Shown: positions 29,612-40,088 of the stretch, in pieces
How positions within the stretch are numbered: position 1 is the stretch's first letter
Layout: every line of letters starts with the position of its first letter
NCBI RefSeq assembly: GCF_000379105.1
Contig: NZ_KB900609.1
Location: 6,629,814-6,693,813 of the forward strand
Length of the DNA stretch: 64,000 nucleotides
From: Methylobacterium sp. WSM2598
GTDB lineage: Bacteria > Pseudomonadota > Alphaproteobacteria > Rhizobiales > Beijerinckiaceae
Direction of reading: 5' to 3'
Notes under the pieces: generated by a model
The model's database searches: none
What the model saw: the letters and a program-made list of their open reading frames with translations, nothing else
What the model was told of the DNA's origin: nothing
Program-made: the position numbers and the translations under genes

Positions 29612-30655
29612 TCAGCGCGCCGCCGCCACCTCCTCGAACAGCGACAGGATCACCGGGCGGCGGTCGAGGTTGTAGGTCGCGGCCTCGCGGGCGACGCGGG
29701 CGATGCGCTCGCTCGCCTCGGCCAGGGCCGCGAGCCGGGCCGGCGGCTCGGCGAGGCGCCGGCCGATCTCGGCCGCGAGGTGGCGCTGCGCCGTGTCGAG
29801 GGCCACCTCGTAGAGCGCCTCGGCCTCGCGCCCGCTCAGGCGCTCGGCGAGCGCCAGGACGCGCCGCCAGTCGGGCGCGCGGAGCAGCGCCTCGACCTCG
29901 TCCACGAGGGCGAGGGTGGCCGGATCGAGGAGCCCCAGCGCGCGGGCGACGGAGCCCTCGCTCAGGGCGGCCGCCCGGGCCAGCACCTCCGGCGGATGCG
30001 CCGCCACGGCCTCGCCGAGCCCGCGCAGCACCCGCACCACCTCGCCCTCGCCGAGGGGGCGCAGGCCGAGCCGGCGGCAGCGGGAGCGGATGGTCGGCAG
30101 CAGCCGGCCCGGCGCGTGGCTGACGATCAGGAAGAGCGAGCGCGGCGGCGGCTCCTCGACCAGCTTGAGCAGGGCGTTGGCGCTCGCGAGGTTCAGTTCC
30201 TCCGCGCAATCGACGACGCAGACGCGGTAGCCCGCATCGGCCGAGGTCTCGGCGAAGAGGTGGAGGGCGCGGCGCGCCGCCTCGACGGTGATCTGGGTCG
30301 GCAGCGTCTTGGCGCCGGGGGCCCGCTGGCGGCGCAGCACCACGAGGTTCGGATGGGCGAGGCTCGCCACCTGCCGGGCGACCGGATGGGTCTCCGGCAC
30401 GGCGAGCGTCTCGGGCAGGCCCCGCCCCGCCCCGTGGGCGAGGAGGTGGCGCGCCACCCGGTAGGCGAGCGTCGCCTTGCCGATCCCGCGCGGGCCGCCG
30501 AGGAGCCAGGCATGGTGCAGCCGGCCCGCGCCGATCGCCTCCCGGAAGGCCCGCTCGGCGGCCTCCTGGCCGATCAGGACCGCCCGCGCCCGGGGCCGGG
30601 CGATTCCCGGCACGTCGCCGGGTTCGAGATCCTCGGCTGTCGCCTCAGGCGGCAT
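29612..30655 (-). CDS. holB: DNA polymerase III delta' subunit
   Basis: 347 residues of the clamp-loader AAA+ family. It has a P-loop variant GGPRGIGKATLA (about 55-66), EELNLASANALLKLVEEPPP (sensor region), and FLIVSHAPGRLLPTIRSRCR (arginine-finger SRC motif). It works with gamma/tau and delta to load the sliding clamp. Its ATG overlaps the end of tmk by 11 bp, the widespread alphaproteobacterial tmk-holB arrangement. metG, which usually follows, is not here. Confidence 0.9.
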   Translation of the reverse strand: MPPEATAEDLEPGDVPGIARPRARAVLIGQEAAERAFREAIGAGRLHHAWLLGGPRGIGKATLAYRVARHLLAHGAGRGLPETLAVPETHPVARQVASLAHPNLVVLRRQRAPGAKTLPTQITVEAARRALHLFAETSADAGYRVCVVDCAEELNLASANALLKLVEEPPPRSLFLIVSHAPGRLLPTIRSRCRRLGLRPLGEGEVVRVLRGLGEAVAAHPPEVLARAAALSEGSVARALGLLDPATLALVDEVEALLRAPDWRRVLALAERLSGREAEALYEVALDTAQRHLAAEIGRRLAEPPARLAALAEASERIARVAREAATYNLDRRPVILSLFEEVAAAR

Positions 30656-31325
30656 GGCCGAGCCCCAGGCCGAGTTCCGGCAGGCGCCCGGCCACGACGG
30701 CCCGGATGGCGGCAGCCACCGCGTCGGGCTCGCCGGCGGCGTCCACGAGCGCGCAGCGGGCCGGCTCCCGCGCGGCGATGCCGCGGAACGCCTCGCGCAG
30801 GCGCTGGTGGAAGGCGAGCGCCTCGGCCTCGAACCGGTCCGGGCCGCGGGCGAGGCCGCGCTCGCGCCCCCGGGCGCGGGCGAGACCGATCTCCGGCGGC
30901 AGGTCGAGGATGAGCGTCAGGTCGGGCCGCGTCGCGCCGACCACGACCCGTTCCAGCGCCGCCACGCACTCCGGATCGATGCCGCCGGCGACCCCCTGGT
31001 AGGCCCGGGTCGAGTCCGCGAAGCGGTCGCAGACCACCACGGCACCGCGGGCCAGGGCCGGCCGGATCAGGCTGGCGAGGTGGTCCAGGCGGGCGGCGGA
31101 GAAGAGCAGCGCCTCCGCGAAGGGCCCGTGATCCTTGGCGGCGCCGGCGAGCAGGGCGGTGCGGATCTGCTCGGCCCGGGGCGAGCCGCCGGGCTCGCGG
31201 GTGGTGACCACCTCCCGGTCGCTCCGGCGCAGCCACTCGGCGAGGCGCGCCACCTGGGTCGACTTGCCGGCCCCTTCCCCGCCCTCGAGGGTGATGAACA
31301 GGCCCGGGCGCGGCGCCCCGCTCAC
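30645..31325 (-). CDS. tmk: Thymidylate kinase
   Basis: 226 residues. P-loop EGGEGAGKSTQ (about 14-24), REPGGSPRAEQIR, and the CDRFADSTRAYQG motif are those of dTMP kinase, which makes dTDP for DNA synthesis. The GTG start at 31325 overlaps the stop of the upstream carboxypeptidase gene (GTGA). It is the second gene of dac-tmk-holB. Confidence 0.95.
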   Translation of the reverse strand: MSGAPRPGLFITLEGGEGAGKSTQVARLAEWLRRSDREVVTTREPGGSPRAEQIRTALLAGAAKDHGPFAEALLFSAARLDHLASLIRPALARGAVVVCDRFADSTRAYQGVAGGIDPECVAALERVVVGATRPDLTLILDLPPEIGLARARGRERGLARGPDRFEAEALAFHQRLREAFRGIAAREPARCALVDAAGEPDAVAAAIRAVVAGRLPELGLGLGHAA

Positions 31326-32530
31326 GACCGGTTCGTCAGCTTGGCGAAGGCGCCGCGCACCCAGCCGGTGCCGACCTCGAGCGCCGCGTCGAGGGCGCGC
31401 TGGGTCATGCTGCCGGGGCCGACGCTCTCGGCGGTGTAGAGGGGCATGTCGAGCACCTGCTGCTCGCCCCGGGTGACCTTGAGCCGCGCCACCTCGCGCC
31501 CGGCCTCGATCGGCGCCTTCAGGGGCCCCTGATAGACGACGCGGGCCGTGAGTCGGTCGGCGGAGCCCCGGGGCAGGAGCACGCGCACGGGCTTCTTGGC
31601 GACCAGGGCGACCTTGCCCTTCTCCCCGCCATAGGTGTCGACCTCGGCCACGGTCTCGCCGGGGGCGAAGACCTGCCGGCCCTCGAAGGCCCGGAAACCC
31701 CAGTCGAGGAGCTTGCGGGATTCCGCCGCCCGGTCGCTGGCCTTCTTCAGGCCGCTCACCACCAGGATCAGCCGCTGGCCGTTCTGCACCGCCGAGCCGG
31801 TCAGGCCGTAGCCGGATTCCTCCAGGTAGCCGGTCTTGAGCCCGTCCGCGCCGAGATCCATGGTGAGGAGCGGGTTGCGGTTCTGCTGGCGGATCTTGTT
31901 CCAGGTGAACTCGCGCTCGGAGAACAGCTTGTACTCGTCCGGGTAGGTCTCGATGAGGTGGATGGCGAGCTTCGCGAGGTCGCGGGCCGTCACCTTCTGG
32001 TCGGGCGCCGAGTAGCCGGTGGGGTTGCGGAAGGTGGAGCGGGTCAGCCCGATCTCGCGGGCGTGACGGTTCATGATCTGGGCGAAATTGTCCTCGGTGC
32101 CGCCGATCGCCTCGGCCGCCGCGATGGCGGCGTCGTTGCCCGACTGCACGATGATGCCGCGCAGGAGGTCGGGCAGCTTCACCTTGCTGTTAAGCTGAGC
32201 GAACATCGACGAGCCGCCCCCGCCCGCGCCGCCGTGCTTCCAGGCGTTCTCGCTGATCGGGAACTCGCTGTCCTGATTGAGGCGGCCCTTGCGCATCTCG
32301 TCGAAGATCACCTCGACGGTCATGAGCTTGGCCATGCTGGCGGGCGAGAACGGCTCGTCGGCGTTCTTCTCGTAGAGGACCGAGCCGGAATCGGCGTCGA
32401 GGAGGATCGCGTGGGGCGCCTGGCTCTGGAAGCCCTGCGCGCGCGCGGCGCCCGCGCTCGCCGCCGCGAGGAGGAGCCCCGCGACGAGCCCCGTGACCGC
32501 CCTGCCCGCCCGTCCCGCCCTGCCCGTCAT
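31322..32530 (-). CDS. D-alanyl-D-alanine carboxypeptidase (penicillin-binding protein)
   Basis: 402 residues. A signal peptide (residues 1-32, ending AARAQ) is followed by the low-molecular-weight PBP catalytic domain. This shows SMAK (Ser65, Lys68), SGND (SxN) and LKTGYLEESG (KTG). A C-terminal PBP5-like beta domain ends in an amphipathic helix for membrane anchoring. It removes the terminal D-Ala from periplasmic peptidoglycan pentapeptides. The ATG at 32530 follows GGATGGTGG. It is the first gene of the tmk-holB operon, 3' of rlpA and the copy C repeat. Confidence 0.92.
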   Translation of the reverse strand: MTGRAGRAGRAVTGLVAGLLLAAASAGAARAQGFQSQAPHAILLDADSGSVLYEKNADEPFSPASMAKLMTVEVIFDEMRKGRLNQDSEFPISENAWKHGGAGGGGSSMFAQLNSKVKLPDLLRGIIVQSGNDAAIAAAEAIGGTEDNFAQIMNRHAREIGLTRSTFRNPTGYSAPDQKVTARDLAKLAIHLIETYPDEYKLFSEREFTWNKIRQQNRNPLLTMDLGADGLKTGYLEESGYGLTGSAVQNGQRLILVVSGLKKASDRAAESRKLLDWGFRAFEGRQVFAPGETVAEVDTYGGEKGKVALVAKKPVRVLLPRGSADRLTARVVYQGPLKAPIEAGREVARLKVTRGEQQVLDMPLYTAESVGPGSMTQRALDAALEVGTGWVRGAFAKLTNRS

Positions 32531-32739
32531 GCGCCACCATCCGCGTCCTCGACCGGGCGCCACTCTGCCGCCCCGGCCCGGACGGAGCAATTGCGGCGGA
32601 ACGCCCGTCATTGCGGCGGAACGCCCATCTTGCCGAAGCGCGGCCGCGACCGAGCCGGAGGCGCGGCGGGACGGCGGCCGCCCCGCGGCGGCCGGTCCGG
32701 CGAGGAACGCGCCGCCCGCCACCCATCATACGACGGATT

Positions 32740-32907
32740 GCGTCGCCATGCGGAGGTCGGCGTCGCTCAGGCGCCGCGCGGGCGTGTCATACCCAATCCG
32801 CATGATCCCTTCGGGATGGCGGATTGGGGCTTCGCTCACGCGCGCGCGGGCTCGCGCCGCGCGGGCGCGTCATCCGCTGTCCGGACGTGAGCGTCCGGAC
32901 AGCGGAT
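32740..32907. repeat. Dispersed mosaic palindromic repeat, copy C (double)
   Basis: Read on the minus strand, this has a hairpin directly at the rlpA stop (32872-32907, ATCCGCTGTCCGGACG and its complement). It is followed by two tandem repeat modules: one like copy B (GAAGCCCCAATCCGCCATCC, 32788-32842) and one like copies D/E (GCGCCTGAGCGACGCCGACC then CCGCATGGC, 32749-32780). It lies between rlpA and the carboxypeptidase gene and may terminate rlpA transcription. Confidence 0.75.
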
Positions 32908-34091
32908 CAGAGCATGTCGGCCGTGCGGGCGCGTGGCGCGCGGCCCTTGCGCTCGCCCGCCTCCGCCCCGTCGAGCTTGGCGGTCAGGCTGTGCTCAGGC
33001 CCGGGCCGCAGCGGCGGCCGCGGGGGAGCGCCGCTGAGCTGGAGCGGCGAGGTCAGAGGCAGCGGCGCGGCGTGGCGCGGCGTGGCCGCCCGCGCGGCGG
33101 GGGCCGCCTGCGCGGCGGCCAGCATGGCCTGGGCCAGGGCGCCGCGGTCCCGCGCCGCCGCGTCGGGCCGCATCGCTGCCGGGAGGGCCCGGAGACCGGG
33201 CCGCGGCGGGGCCGCCTGCGCGACCCGCACCGGGGCCGGGGCGGGCGCGGGCCGGGGCGCGACCTCGGCCACCCGGACCGGGGCGGCCCGCCGCGGCGCC
33301 TCGGCCACCACGACCGGCGCCGGGGCGACCCGCGGGCGCTCGACGACCGGCCGCACGGGCGCGGCCTCGGGCTCCGGCTGCCGGAAGGCGAAGGGCTTCG
33401 CCTCCTCGCCCGCATCCGCCACCATCAGGTTGGCGCCGGAGGGCCTGCCCGCCGGGCTGCCATCCGTGCGCAGCGTCGCCATCAGCTTGCGGTCGTCGCT
33501 GCCCGCCACCGAGGCCATGCCCAGATACTCGACCCGCACCCGGGTCGTGCCGCGGCGGTGGAATTCCAGCGCCTCGGCCACCCGCTCGGAGACGTCCATC
33601 AGGCGCCCGGCATGATAGGGGCCGCGGTCGTTGACGCGCACCACCATCGAGTGGCCGTTCGCGAGGTTGGTGACGCGGGCGTAGCTCGGCAGCGGCAGGG
33701 TCGGGTGCGCCGCCGCCACGGAGAAGCGGTCGAAGACCTCGCCGTTGGCGGTCTGGCGGCCGTGGAAGGCGGTGCCGTACCAGGAGGCCAGCCCCTCGCG
33801 GACGTAGCCGCGGGGATTCTCGCGCGGGACGTAGGTGTGGCCGGCCACCACGTAGGGTTTGCCCACCATGGCGCGCCCGCCCCCCTTCGGGATCGGGTCG
33901 TTCTCCCCGTAGAGCCGGGGGCTCGGCACCACGCCGTATTTCGGGTCGACCTGCCGGCCGCCGCGGACCGAGGCCGTCGCGCCCGGATGCGGGGTCCCGG
34001 CGCAGTTCGCGGTGAGCAGCGCCACGCCGGCCACCGCCGCGAGCCGCAGGGCCGAGGCCGTGCCGGAGCCACCGTTCTGGGATCCTGCCAT
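32907..34091 (-). CDS. rlpA: RlpA-like septal ring lytic transglycosylase
   Basis: About 394 residues. The double-psi beta-barrel domain is clear in residues 92-190: GLASWYGTAFHGRQTANGE, then ARVTNLANGHSMVVRVNDRGPYHAGRLMDVS. The N-terminus has a hydrophobic stretch ending LTANC, a possible but atypical lipobox (Asn at -1). The C-terminal half is Ala/Pro/Arg-rich and I see no SPOR domain, unlike Escherichia coli RlpA. The ATG at 34091 is preferred over an upstream in-frame start at 34154. It probably cleaves denuded glycan at the septum. It lies upstream of a D,D-carboxypeptidase gene. Confidence 0.85.
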   Translation of the reverse strand: MAGSQNGGSGTASALRLAAVAGVALLTANCAGTPHPGATASVRGGRQVDPKYGVVPSPRLYGENDPIPKGGGRAMVGKPYVVAGHTYVPRENPRGYVREGLASWYGTAFHGRQTANGEVFDRFSVAAAHPTLPLPSYARVTNLANGHSMVVRVNDRGPYHAGRLMDVSERVAEALEFHRRGTTRVRVEYLGMASVAGSDDRKLMATLRTDGSPAGRPSGANLMVADAGEEAKPFAFRQPEPEAAPVRPVVERPRVAPAPVVVAEAPRRAAPVRVAEVAPRPAPAPAPVRVAQAAPPRPGLRALPAAMRPDAAARDRGALAQAMLAAAQAAPAARAATPRHAAPLPLTSPLQLSGAPPRPPLRPGPEHSLTAKLDGAEAGERKGRAPRARTADML

Positions 34092-34340
34092 CGCGCTCTC
34101 GGTCCCCCTGCCGCCCCGCCGCCGCCCTCCGGGCCGCGACCGCCTTCCAGCCACGCTGACGCGCTTTCATGAAGGAAGACTTGACGGGAGGGAGTCAAAC
34201 GCCGCCGCGGCACGGGGCGGGCACCCGAGGACAAGCCGCCAAGTCCCCGCAGGGACGAGGAGATCGGCCCGCGGGAGGGCGGCCGGCGGTTCCGGCCGAG
34301 TTCTCGTGCGGCACCGCAAGAAAGGCCAGCAAGATCCTGA

Positions 34341-34359
34341 CAGAAAAAGAATTTTTCTG
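34341..34359. repeat. A/T-rich inverted repeat upstream of rlpA
   Basis: CAGAAAAA-GAA-TTTTTCTG is an 8-bp stem of mostly A/T in otherwise GC-rich DNA between rlpA and the small gene at 34479. It could be an intrinsic terminator or an operator in the rlpA leader. The remaining sequence from 34092 to 34478 holds no recognisable gene. Confidence 0.4.
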
Positions 34360-34478
34360 GAACCACGGTGAGCCCGACCCGGCTCGGGCCCGCCCACAGC
34401 TTTCTCGGACGCCTTCCCGGCCGAGGTCCCGCGGACCGGGCCCCGGTCCCGCGATCGGGCCTGGCGGCGGGGGCCGGC

Positions 34479-34619
34479 CTACTCGGCCGGCTCGACCTCG
34501 TCGCTGCCGGCCGGGGCGAGCCGGACCCAGGCGTCGAGCGCCCAGCGGATGCCGTGCCCGGCGAGCGCGGCGAGCGCCATGGCGCCGCCGAGGTTCAGGA
34601 ACAGGGATGCATCCGCCAT
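34479..34619 (-). CDS. 46-residue putative single-TM protein
   Basis: The ATG at 34619 opens a frame encoding MADASLFLNLGGAMALAALAGHG, followed by IRWALDAWVRLAP and an acidic tail ending in EPAE. A helix of about 20 hydrophobic residues suggests membrane insertion. A GAGTGAGG lies upstream at a somewhat long spacing. Too short for confident family assignment, but composition and layout are protein-like. Confidence 0.4.
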   Translation of the reverse strand: MADASLFLNLGGAMALAALAGHGIRWALDAWVRLAPAGSDEVEPAE

Positions 34620-34847
34620 GGGCCGTGCCTCACTCAAGGGCCGTCCAGTGGAGCGGCGGAGGCGGCGGGGCGCCAGTGCCGCGGCGCGACACGATCGGGC
34701 GATCCCGTCGGATCCGGCCCTCCCTGCGGCCGATCCTCCGCAACTGTGGCAGAAACAGCTTGCCCGAGGATGTGCGCCGGCTCACCGATCGGCCGGGCGG
34801 TCCGCCCCGCGGCCTCGCCCGGGCCGGGCGGCCCTCCGCCTGAGGCG
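34620..34847. other. Intergenic region upstream of the 46-residue gene
   Basis: GC-rich sequence with no supported gene. With copy D of the mosaic repeat (34848-34978) and the short spacer to 35064 it forms a 445-bp gene-free stretch. It presumably holds the promoter of the small minus-strand gene at 34479-34619. Confidence 0.4.
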
Positions 34848-34978
34848 AAATCCGCTCGATCGAAGCGGATCCCGGATCGCGAGCCTGCGCGGCGCCTGTG
34901 CGCGGCGCCTGAGCGACGCCGACATCCGCATGGCCGAAATCGGAGATGGCGAAGCCATCAACCGGAGGTTGGATGAGA
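34848..34978. repeat. Dispersed mosaic palindromic repeat, copy D
   Basis: A hairpin (AATCCGCTCGATCGAAGCGG, then ATCCCGGATC) is followed by GCGCGGCGCCTG, a duplicated GCGCGGCGCCTGAGCGACGCC, CATCCGCATGGCCGAAATCGG and AGATGGCGAAGCCATCAACCGG. This is the same order as copy E. It is located upstream of the secreted Cys-rich gene and downstream of nothing obvious. Confidence 0.8.
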
Positions 34979-35064
34979 CGCCGCCTCAGGCACGGGCCGC
35001 AACGGCCTGGGCAACCTCGCGGTTCGTCCGGCGCCGGGCGCGTCGCGGCGCCCGGGGACGGTGA

Positions 35065-35313
35065 TCAGCCCTTGCGCTGCGCCTTCACGTAGCCGGTGAT
35101 CGCGGCCTGGCAGGTCTGCGAGAGCTTGGCCTTGTTCTGCTTGAAGCAGGCCTGCACCTCGGGGCCGTCCGGCGGGAAGTTGCCGCAATAGGTGAGGTAG
35201 TCGCCCGTGCAGAACTGCTTCAGGGCGGCGCGGTCCGGAGCCGGCGTCTGCACGGGCGCCGCGAGGGCGCCCGTCGAGGTCAGGGCGAGGACGAGGGCGA
35301 GGCGATGCAGCAC
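35065..35313 (-). CDS. Small secreted cysteine-rich-repeat protein
   Basis: 82 residues with a signal peptide (MLHRLALVLALTSTGALA) and a mature domain with four cysteines (FCTGDYLTYCGNFPPDGPEVQACFKQNKAKL, then SQTCQAAI). The pattern resembles 'cysteine rich repeat' secreted proteins of alphaproteobacteria. The GTG at 35313 fits AGGAG with 7-nt spacing; the TTG at 35331 does not. It is probably periplasmic; function unknown. Confidence 0.65.
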   Translation of the reverse strand: MLHRLALVLALTSTGALAAPVQTPAPDRAALKQFCTGDYLTYCGNFPPDGPEVQACFKQNKAKLSQTCQAAITGYVKAQRKG

Positions 35314-35410
35314 GGGGACACTCCTGGACAAGCCCGGTTCGGCCGGGCCCGGCGCTGAAAGCAGAGGAACGCGTCCAAAAGGGGGTAGCTCGGCCGTGCC
35401 GCCGCCCCCG

Positions 35411-35845
35411 TCAGGTCCGCCAGGGATGCGCGGGAAGCTCGGTCGCCCCCACCGCCCGCGCCCCCGCCTCGGCCACCGCGTGGTCGTCCTCCACGGTCGA
35501 GCCGCTGACGCCGATCGCCCCGGACATCACCCCGTCCTTGTCCACGATCGGGATCCCGCCCGGGAAGGTGATCAGCCCGCCATTCGAGTGCTCGATGCCG
35601 TAGAGGGGGCCGCCGGGCTGCGACAGCGCCCCGATCTGGCCGGTCGGCATGCCGAAGAACAGCGCGGTGCGGGCCTTCTTCTGGGCGATGTCGATCGAGC
35701 CCACCCAGGCATCGTCCATCCGGGAGAAGGCCTTGAGGTTGCCCCCCGAATCCACGACGGCGATGCACATCTGGGTGCCGATCGCCTGCGCCTTGGCGCG
35801 GGCGGCCGCGATGGCCTTCTCGGCTTCCTCGATCGTGACGTGCAT
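35411..35845 (-). CDS. GlcG/HbpS-family protein
   Basis: 144 residues of the GlcG/HbpS fold: EEAEKAIAAARAKAQAIGTQMCIAVVDSGGNLKAFSRMDD, broken into helix and sheet, then IDIAQKKARTALFF and GGLITFPGGIPIVDKDGVMSGAIGVSG. Members bind haem or small cofactors, or accompany glycolate-use and other operons. No signal peptide is visible. The ATG at 35845 has GAGGAGAGAGACC upstream. It appears to be a single gene. Confidence 0.8.
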   Translation of the reverse strand: MHVTIEEAEKAIAAARAKAQAIGTQMCIAVVDSGGNLKAFSRMDDAWVGSIDIAQKKARTALFFGMPTGQIGALSQPGGPLYGIEHSNGGLITFPGGIPIVDKDGVMSGAIGVSGSTVEDDHAVAEAGARAVGATELPAHPWRT

Positions 35846-35981
35846 GGTCTCTCTCCTCGCGCGACGCGGCGTGCTGGCCGCGCCGGGGGGGAGATAGGCA
35901 GCCCGCGCCCGGCGGCGATGCGCGGCGCGCTCCGCCCTTCGGGCGAGACCCGGGCAAGCGGGCGCGCCGGTCGCCGGCCCG

Positions 35982-36608
35982 TCAGGACCGGCGGTAGACC
36001 CAGACCCGGGCCGGCGGCAGGTTCAGCCAGACCTTGTTCGAGCGGCTCGCCGTGTAGCCGAAGGCCTGGGCCGGGATCGGCGGCACCACCGCGTAGGTGA
36101 ACTGCACGAAGGGCGCGTCCGGGTGCATCAGGTCGTGCGCCTCCTGCAGCAGGTCGAGGCGCTGCTCCAGGGGCTTGGTGAAGAGCGGCAGGCTCGAGAT
36201 GGTGGCGCAGGCCGGCTCGGCCAGTACGTCTCCGAGGGTCTCGCGCATCCGGTAGGCGTCGCCGCGCAGGATGGTGGCGCGCGGGAAGCGGCGGCGCAGG
36301 AGGTCGCAGAAATCCGGGTTGTACTCGACGAGGACGAGGCGCTCCTGCTCGATGCCGCGGCGCACCAGCGCGTCCGTCACCGGTCCGGTGCCGGGCCCGA
36401 GCTCGATCACCGGCCCCGGCCTGCGCGGATCGACGTAGGAGGCCATGGTGCGGGCGAGCAGCCGCCCCGAGGGCGTCACCGCGCCGGTCACCAGCGGCCG
36501 CTCCAGCCACGAGCGCAGGAACCGCGCCTCGTCCTCGAACAGGTCGCGCCGCGGCGCGGATCGGGGCAGGGCGACGGCTTTCGCGCTGGATCGGCGGGGC
36601 AAGGGCAA
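35982..36608 (-). CDS. SAM-dependent methyltransferase, phospholipid N-methyltransferase-like
   Basis: 208 residues. A Rossmann methyltransferase motif I VIELGPGTGPVTDALVRRG (about 67-85), an acidic residue in VLVEYNPDF, and ATISSLPLFTK (about 135-145, resembling the NPPF region of the KsgA/Erm class) are visible. The overall layout matches bacterial phosphatidylethanolamine N-methyltransferase PmtA relatives. The start is uncertain: the frame opens with TTG at 36608 and no strong ribosome-binding site. A role in phosphatidylcholine synthesis is plausible but inferred. Confidence 0.7.
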   Translation of the reverse strand: MPLPRRSSAKAVALPRSAPRRDLFEDEARFLRSWLERPLVTGAVTPSGRLLARTMASYVDPRRPGPVIELGPGTGPVTDALVRRGIEQERLVLVEYNPDFCDLLRRRFPRATILRGDAYRMRETLGDVLAEPACATISSLPLFTKPLEQRLDLLQEAHDLMHPDAPFVQFTYAVVPPIPAQAFGYTASRSNKVWLNLPPARVWVYRRS

Positions 36609-36777
36609 GACGGTCGGACCCTTAAATCACGCGGACGATTGGGAAACGGCTCTCGACCAAAGGGGCGCCGCCGTCAAGCCTGGAGCCGGCAAGAAACCCG
36701 CCGCCGCCGCGGCGCGGCGGATCCCCGCACGACCGGGCGGAAAACGCGCGTCGGGGGCCCGGGTTCGCGGCGCGAGC

Positions 36778-37941
36778 TCAGGCGCGGCCCGAGCCGCTCA
36801 ACCCGTCGAAGAACTCCTTGACCCGGGAGAAGAAGCCCGCGCTCTCCGGGTGGTTATCGGCCTGGCTGCCGAGCTGGTCGAATTCCTGCAGCAATTCGCG
36901 CTGGCGCTTGGTGAGGTTCTGCGGCGTCTCGACGAAGACCTGGATGTAGAGGTCGCCGACGTCGCGCGAGCGCAGGACCGGCATGCCCTTGCCTTTGAGC
37001 CGGAACTGCTTGTTGGTCTGGGTGCCGCCGGGGACCCGCACGGTGGTGTGGGAGCCGTCGATGACCGGCACCGTGATCTCGCCGGAGAGGGCCGCCGTCA
37101 CCATCGAGATCGGCACCCGGCAGAACAGGTCGGCCCCGTCGCGCTGGAAGAACGGGTGCGGCTTGATCGAGAGGAAGATGTAGAGGTCGCCCGCCGGGCC
37201 GCCGCGCAGGCCGGACTCGCCCTCGCCGGCGAGCCGGATGCGCAGCCCGTCGTCGACGCCCGCCGGCACGTTGACCGAGAGCGTGCGCTCGCGCGTGACC
37301 CGGCCGGCACCGCCGCAGGCCGCGCAGGGATCGTCGATGATCTCGCCGCGGCCCTGGCAATTCGGGCAGGTGCGCTCGATGGCGAAGAAGCCCTGCGCCG
37401 CGCGCACCCGGCCGTAGCCGCCGCAGGTCGGGCAGACGCGGGGCTTCGAGCCGGCCTTGGCGCCCGAGCCGGCGCAGACCTCGCAGGTGACCGAGGTCGG
37501 CAGCCGGATCGTCTCGGTCTTGCCGGTGAACGCCTCCTCGAGCGAGATTTCCAGGTTGTAGCGCAGGTCGGCGCCCCGCTCCCGGCCGCCAGCCCGGCCG
37601 CCGCCGCCGCGCGGGCCGGCGCCGCCCGCCCGGGCATCCCCGAAGAACGTGTCGAAGATGTCCGACATGAAGTCGCCGAAATCGGCCCCGAAGCCCGGCC
37701 CGCCCGGCCCTCCCTGCGAGAAGGCGGCGTGGCCGAAGCGGTCGTAGGCGGCGCGCTTCTGGTCGTCCGACAGGGTCTGGTAGGCCTCGTTGACCTCCTT
37801 GAACTTGATCTCGGCTTCCTTGTCGCCGGGGTTCCGGTCGGGATGGTAGGCCATGGCGAGCTTCCGGAAGGCCGATTTCAGCTCCGCCTCGCCCGCCGTC
37901 TTGGCGACGCCCAGCACCTCGTAATAGTCGCGCTTCGACAT
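36778..37941 (-). CDS. dnaJ: Chaperone protein DnaJ
   Basis: 387 residues. The J domain (residues 1-70, HPDRNPGD with HPD near 33-35), a Gly-rich region, and four CxxCxGxG zinc repeats (about 150-215; CEVCAGSG, CPTCGGYG, CPNCQGRG, CAACGGAG) are present. The C-terminal substrate-binding domains follow. It is the co-chaperone stimulating DnaK ATPase. The ATG at 37941 follows GGGGACGGGGA. It lies downstream of dnaK on the same strand, separated by two strong hairpins. Confidence 0.97.
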   Translation of the reverse strand: MSKRDYYEVLGVAKTAGEAELKSAFRKLAMAYHPDRNPGDKEAEIKFKEVNEAYQTLSDDQKRAAYDRFGHAAFSQGGPGGPGFGADFGDFMSDIFDTFFGDARAGGAGPRGGGGRAGGRERGADLRYNLEISLEEAFTGKTETIRLPTSVTCEVCAGSGAKAGSKPRVCPTCGGYGRVRAAQGFFAIERTCPNCQGRGEIIDDPCAACGGAGRVTRERTLSVNVPAGVDDGLRIRLAGEGESGLRGGPAGDLYIFLSIKPHPFFQRDGADLFCRVPISMVTAALSGEITVPVIDGSHTTVRVPGGTQTNKQFRLKGKGMPVLRSRDVGDLYIQVFVETPQNLTKRQRELLQEFDQLGSQADNHPESAGFFSRVKEFFDGLSGSGRA

Positions 37942-38051
37942 TCCCCGTCCCCGAGCCTGGAGGGCCCCGTGTCGTCCCAAAGGCGCGCGGCCCCCGGCGC
38001 TGCGAGCGCCCGGGACCGCGGCGGCCTTTCCCCGAATTCCGCGTCAGGACG

Positions 38052-38098
38052 GCGCGCAGGATCCCCGCATCCTGGCGGGATGCGGGGATCCTGCGCGC
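38052..38098. repeat. 20-bp perfect stem hairpin between dnaK and dnaJ
   Basis: GCGCGCAGGATCCCCGCATC at 38052-38071 pairs exactly with 38079-38098 across a 7-nt loop. No T-run follows. It is in the dnaK-dnaJ intergenic region, where it may lower dnaJ expression relative to dnaK by attenuation or protect the dnaK mRNA end. Confidence 0.85.
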
Positions 38099-38130
38099 CC
38101 GCCCGGGCGCGAGCGCTCACGCAAACGCGC

Positions 38131-38162
38131 GCGCGGCCGGGAGCTCTCGCCCCCGGCCGCGC
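38131..38162 (-). terminator. Hairpin immediately downstream of dnaK
   Basis: An 11-bp stem, GCGCGGCCGGG with CCCGGCCGCGC, 10-nt loop, begins 6 bp after the dnaK stop. There is no strong T-run. It is probably a partial terminator or processing site; the longer hairpin at 38052-38098 follows. Confidence 0.55.
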
Positions 38163-38168
38163 CGGGCC

Positions 38169-40088
<1,920 letters not shown>

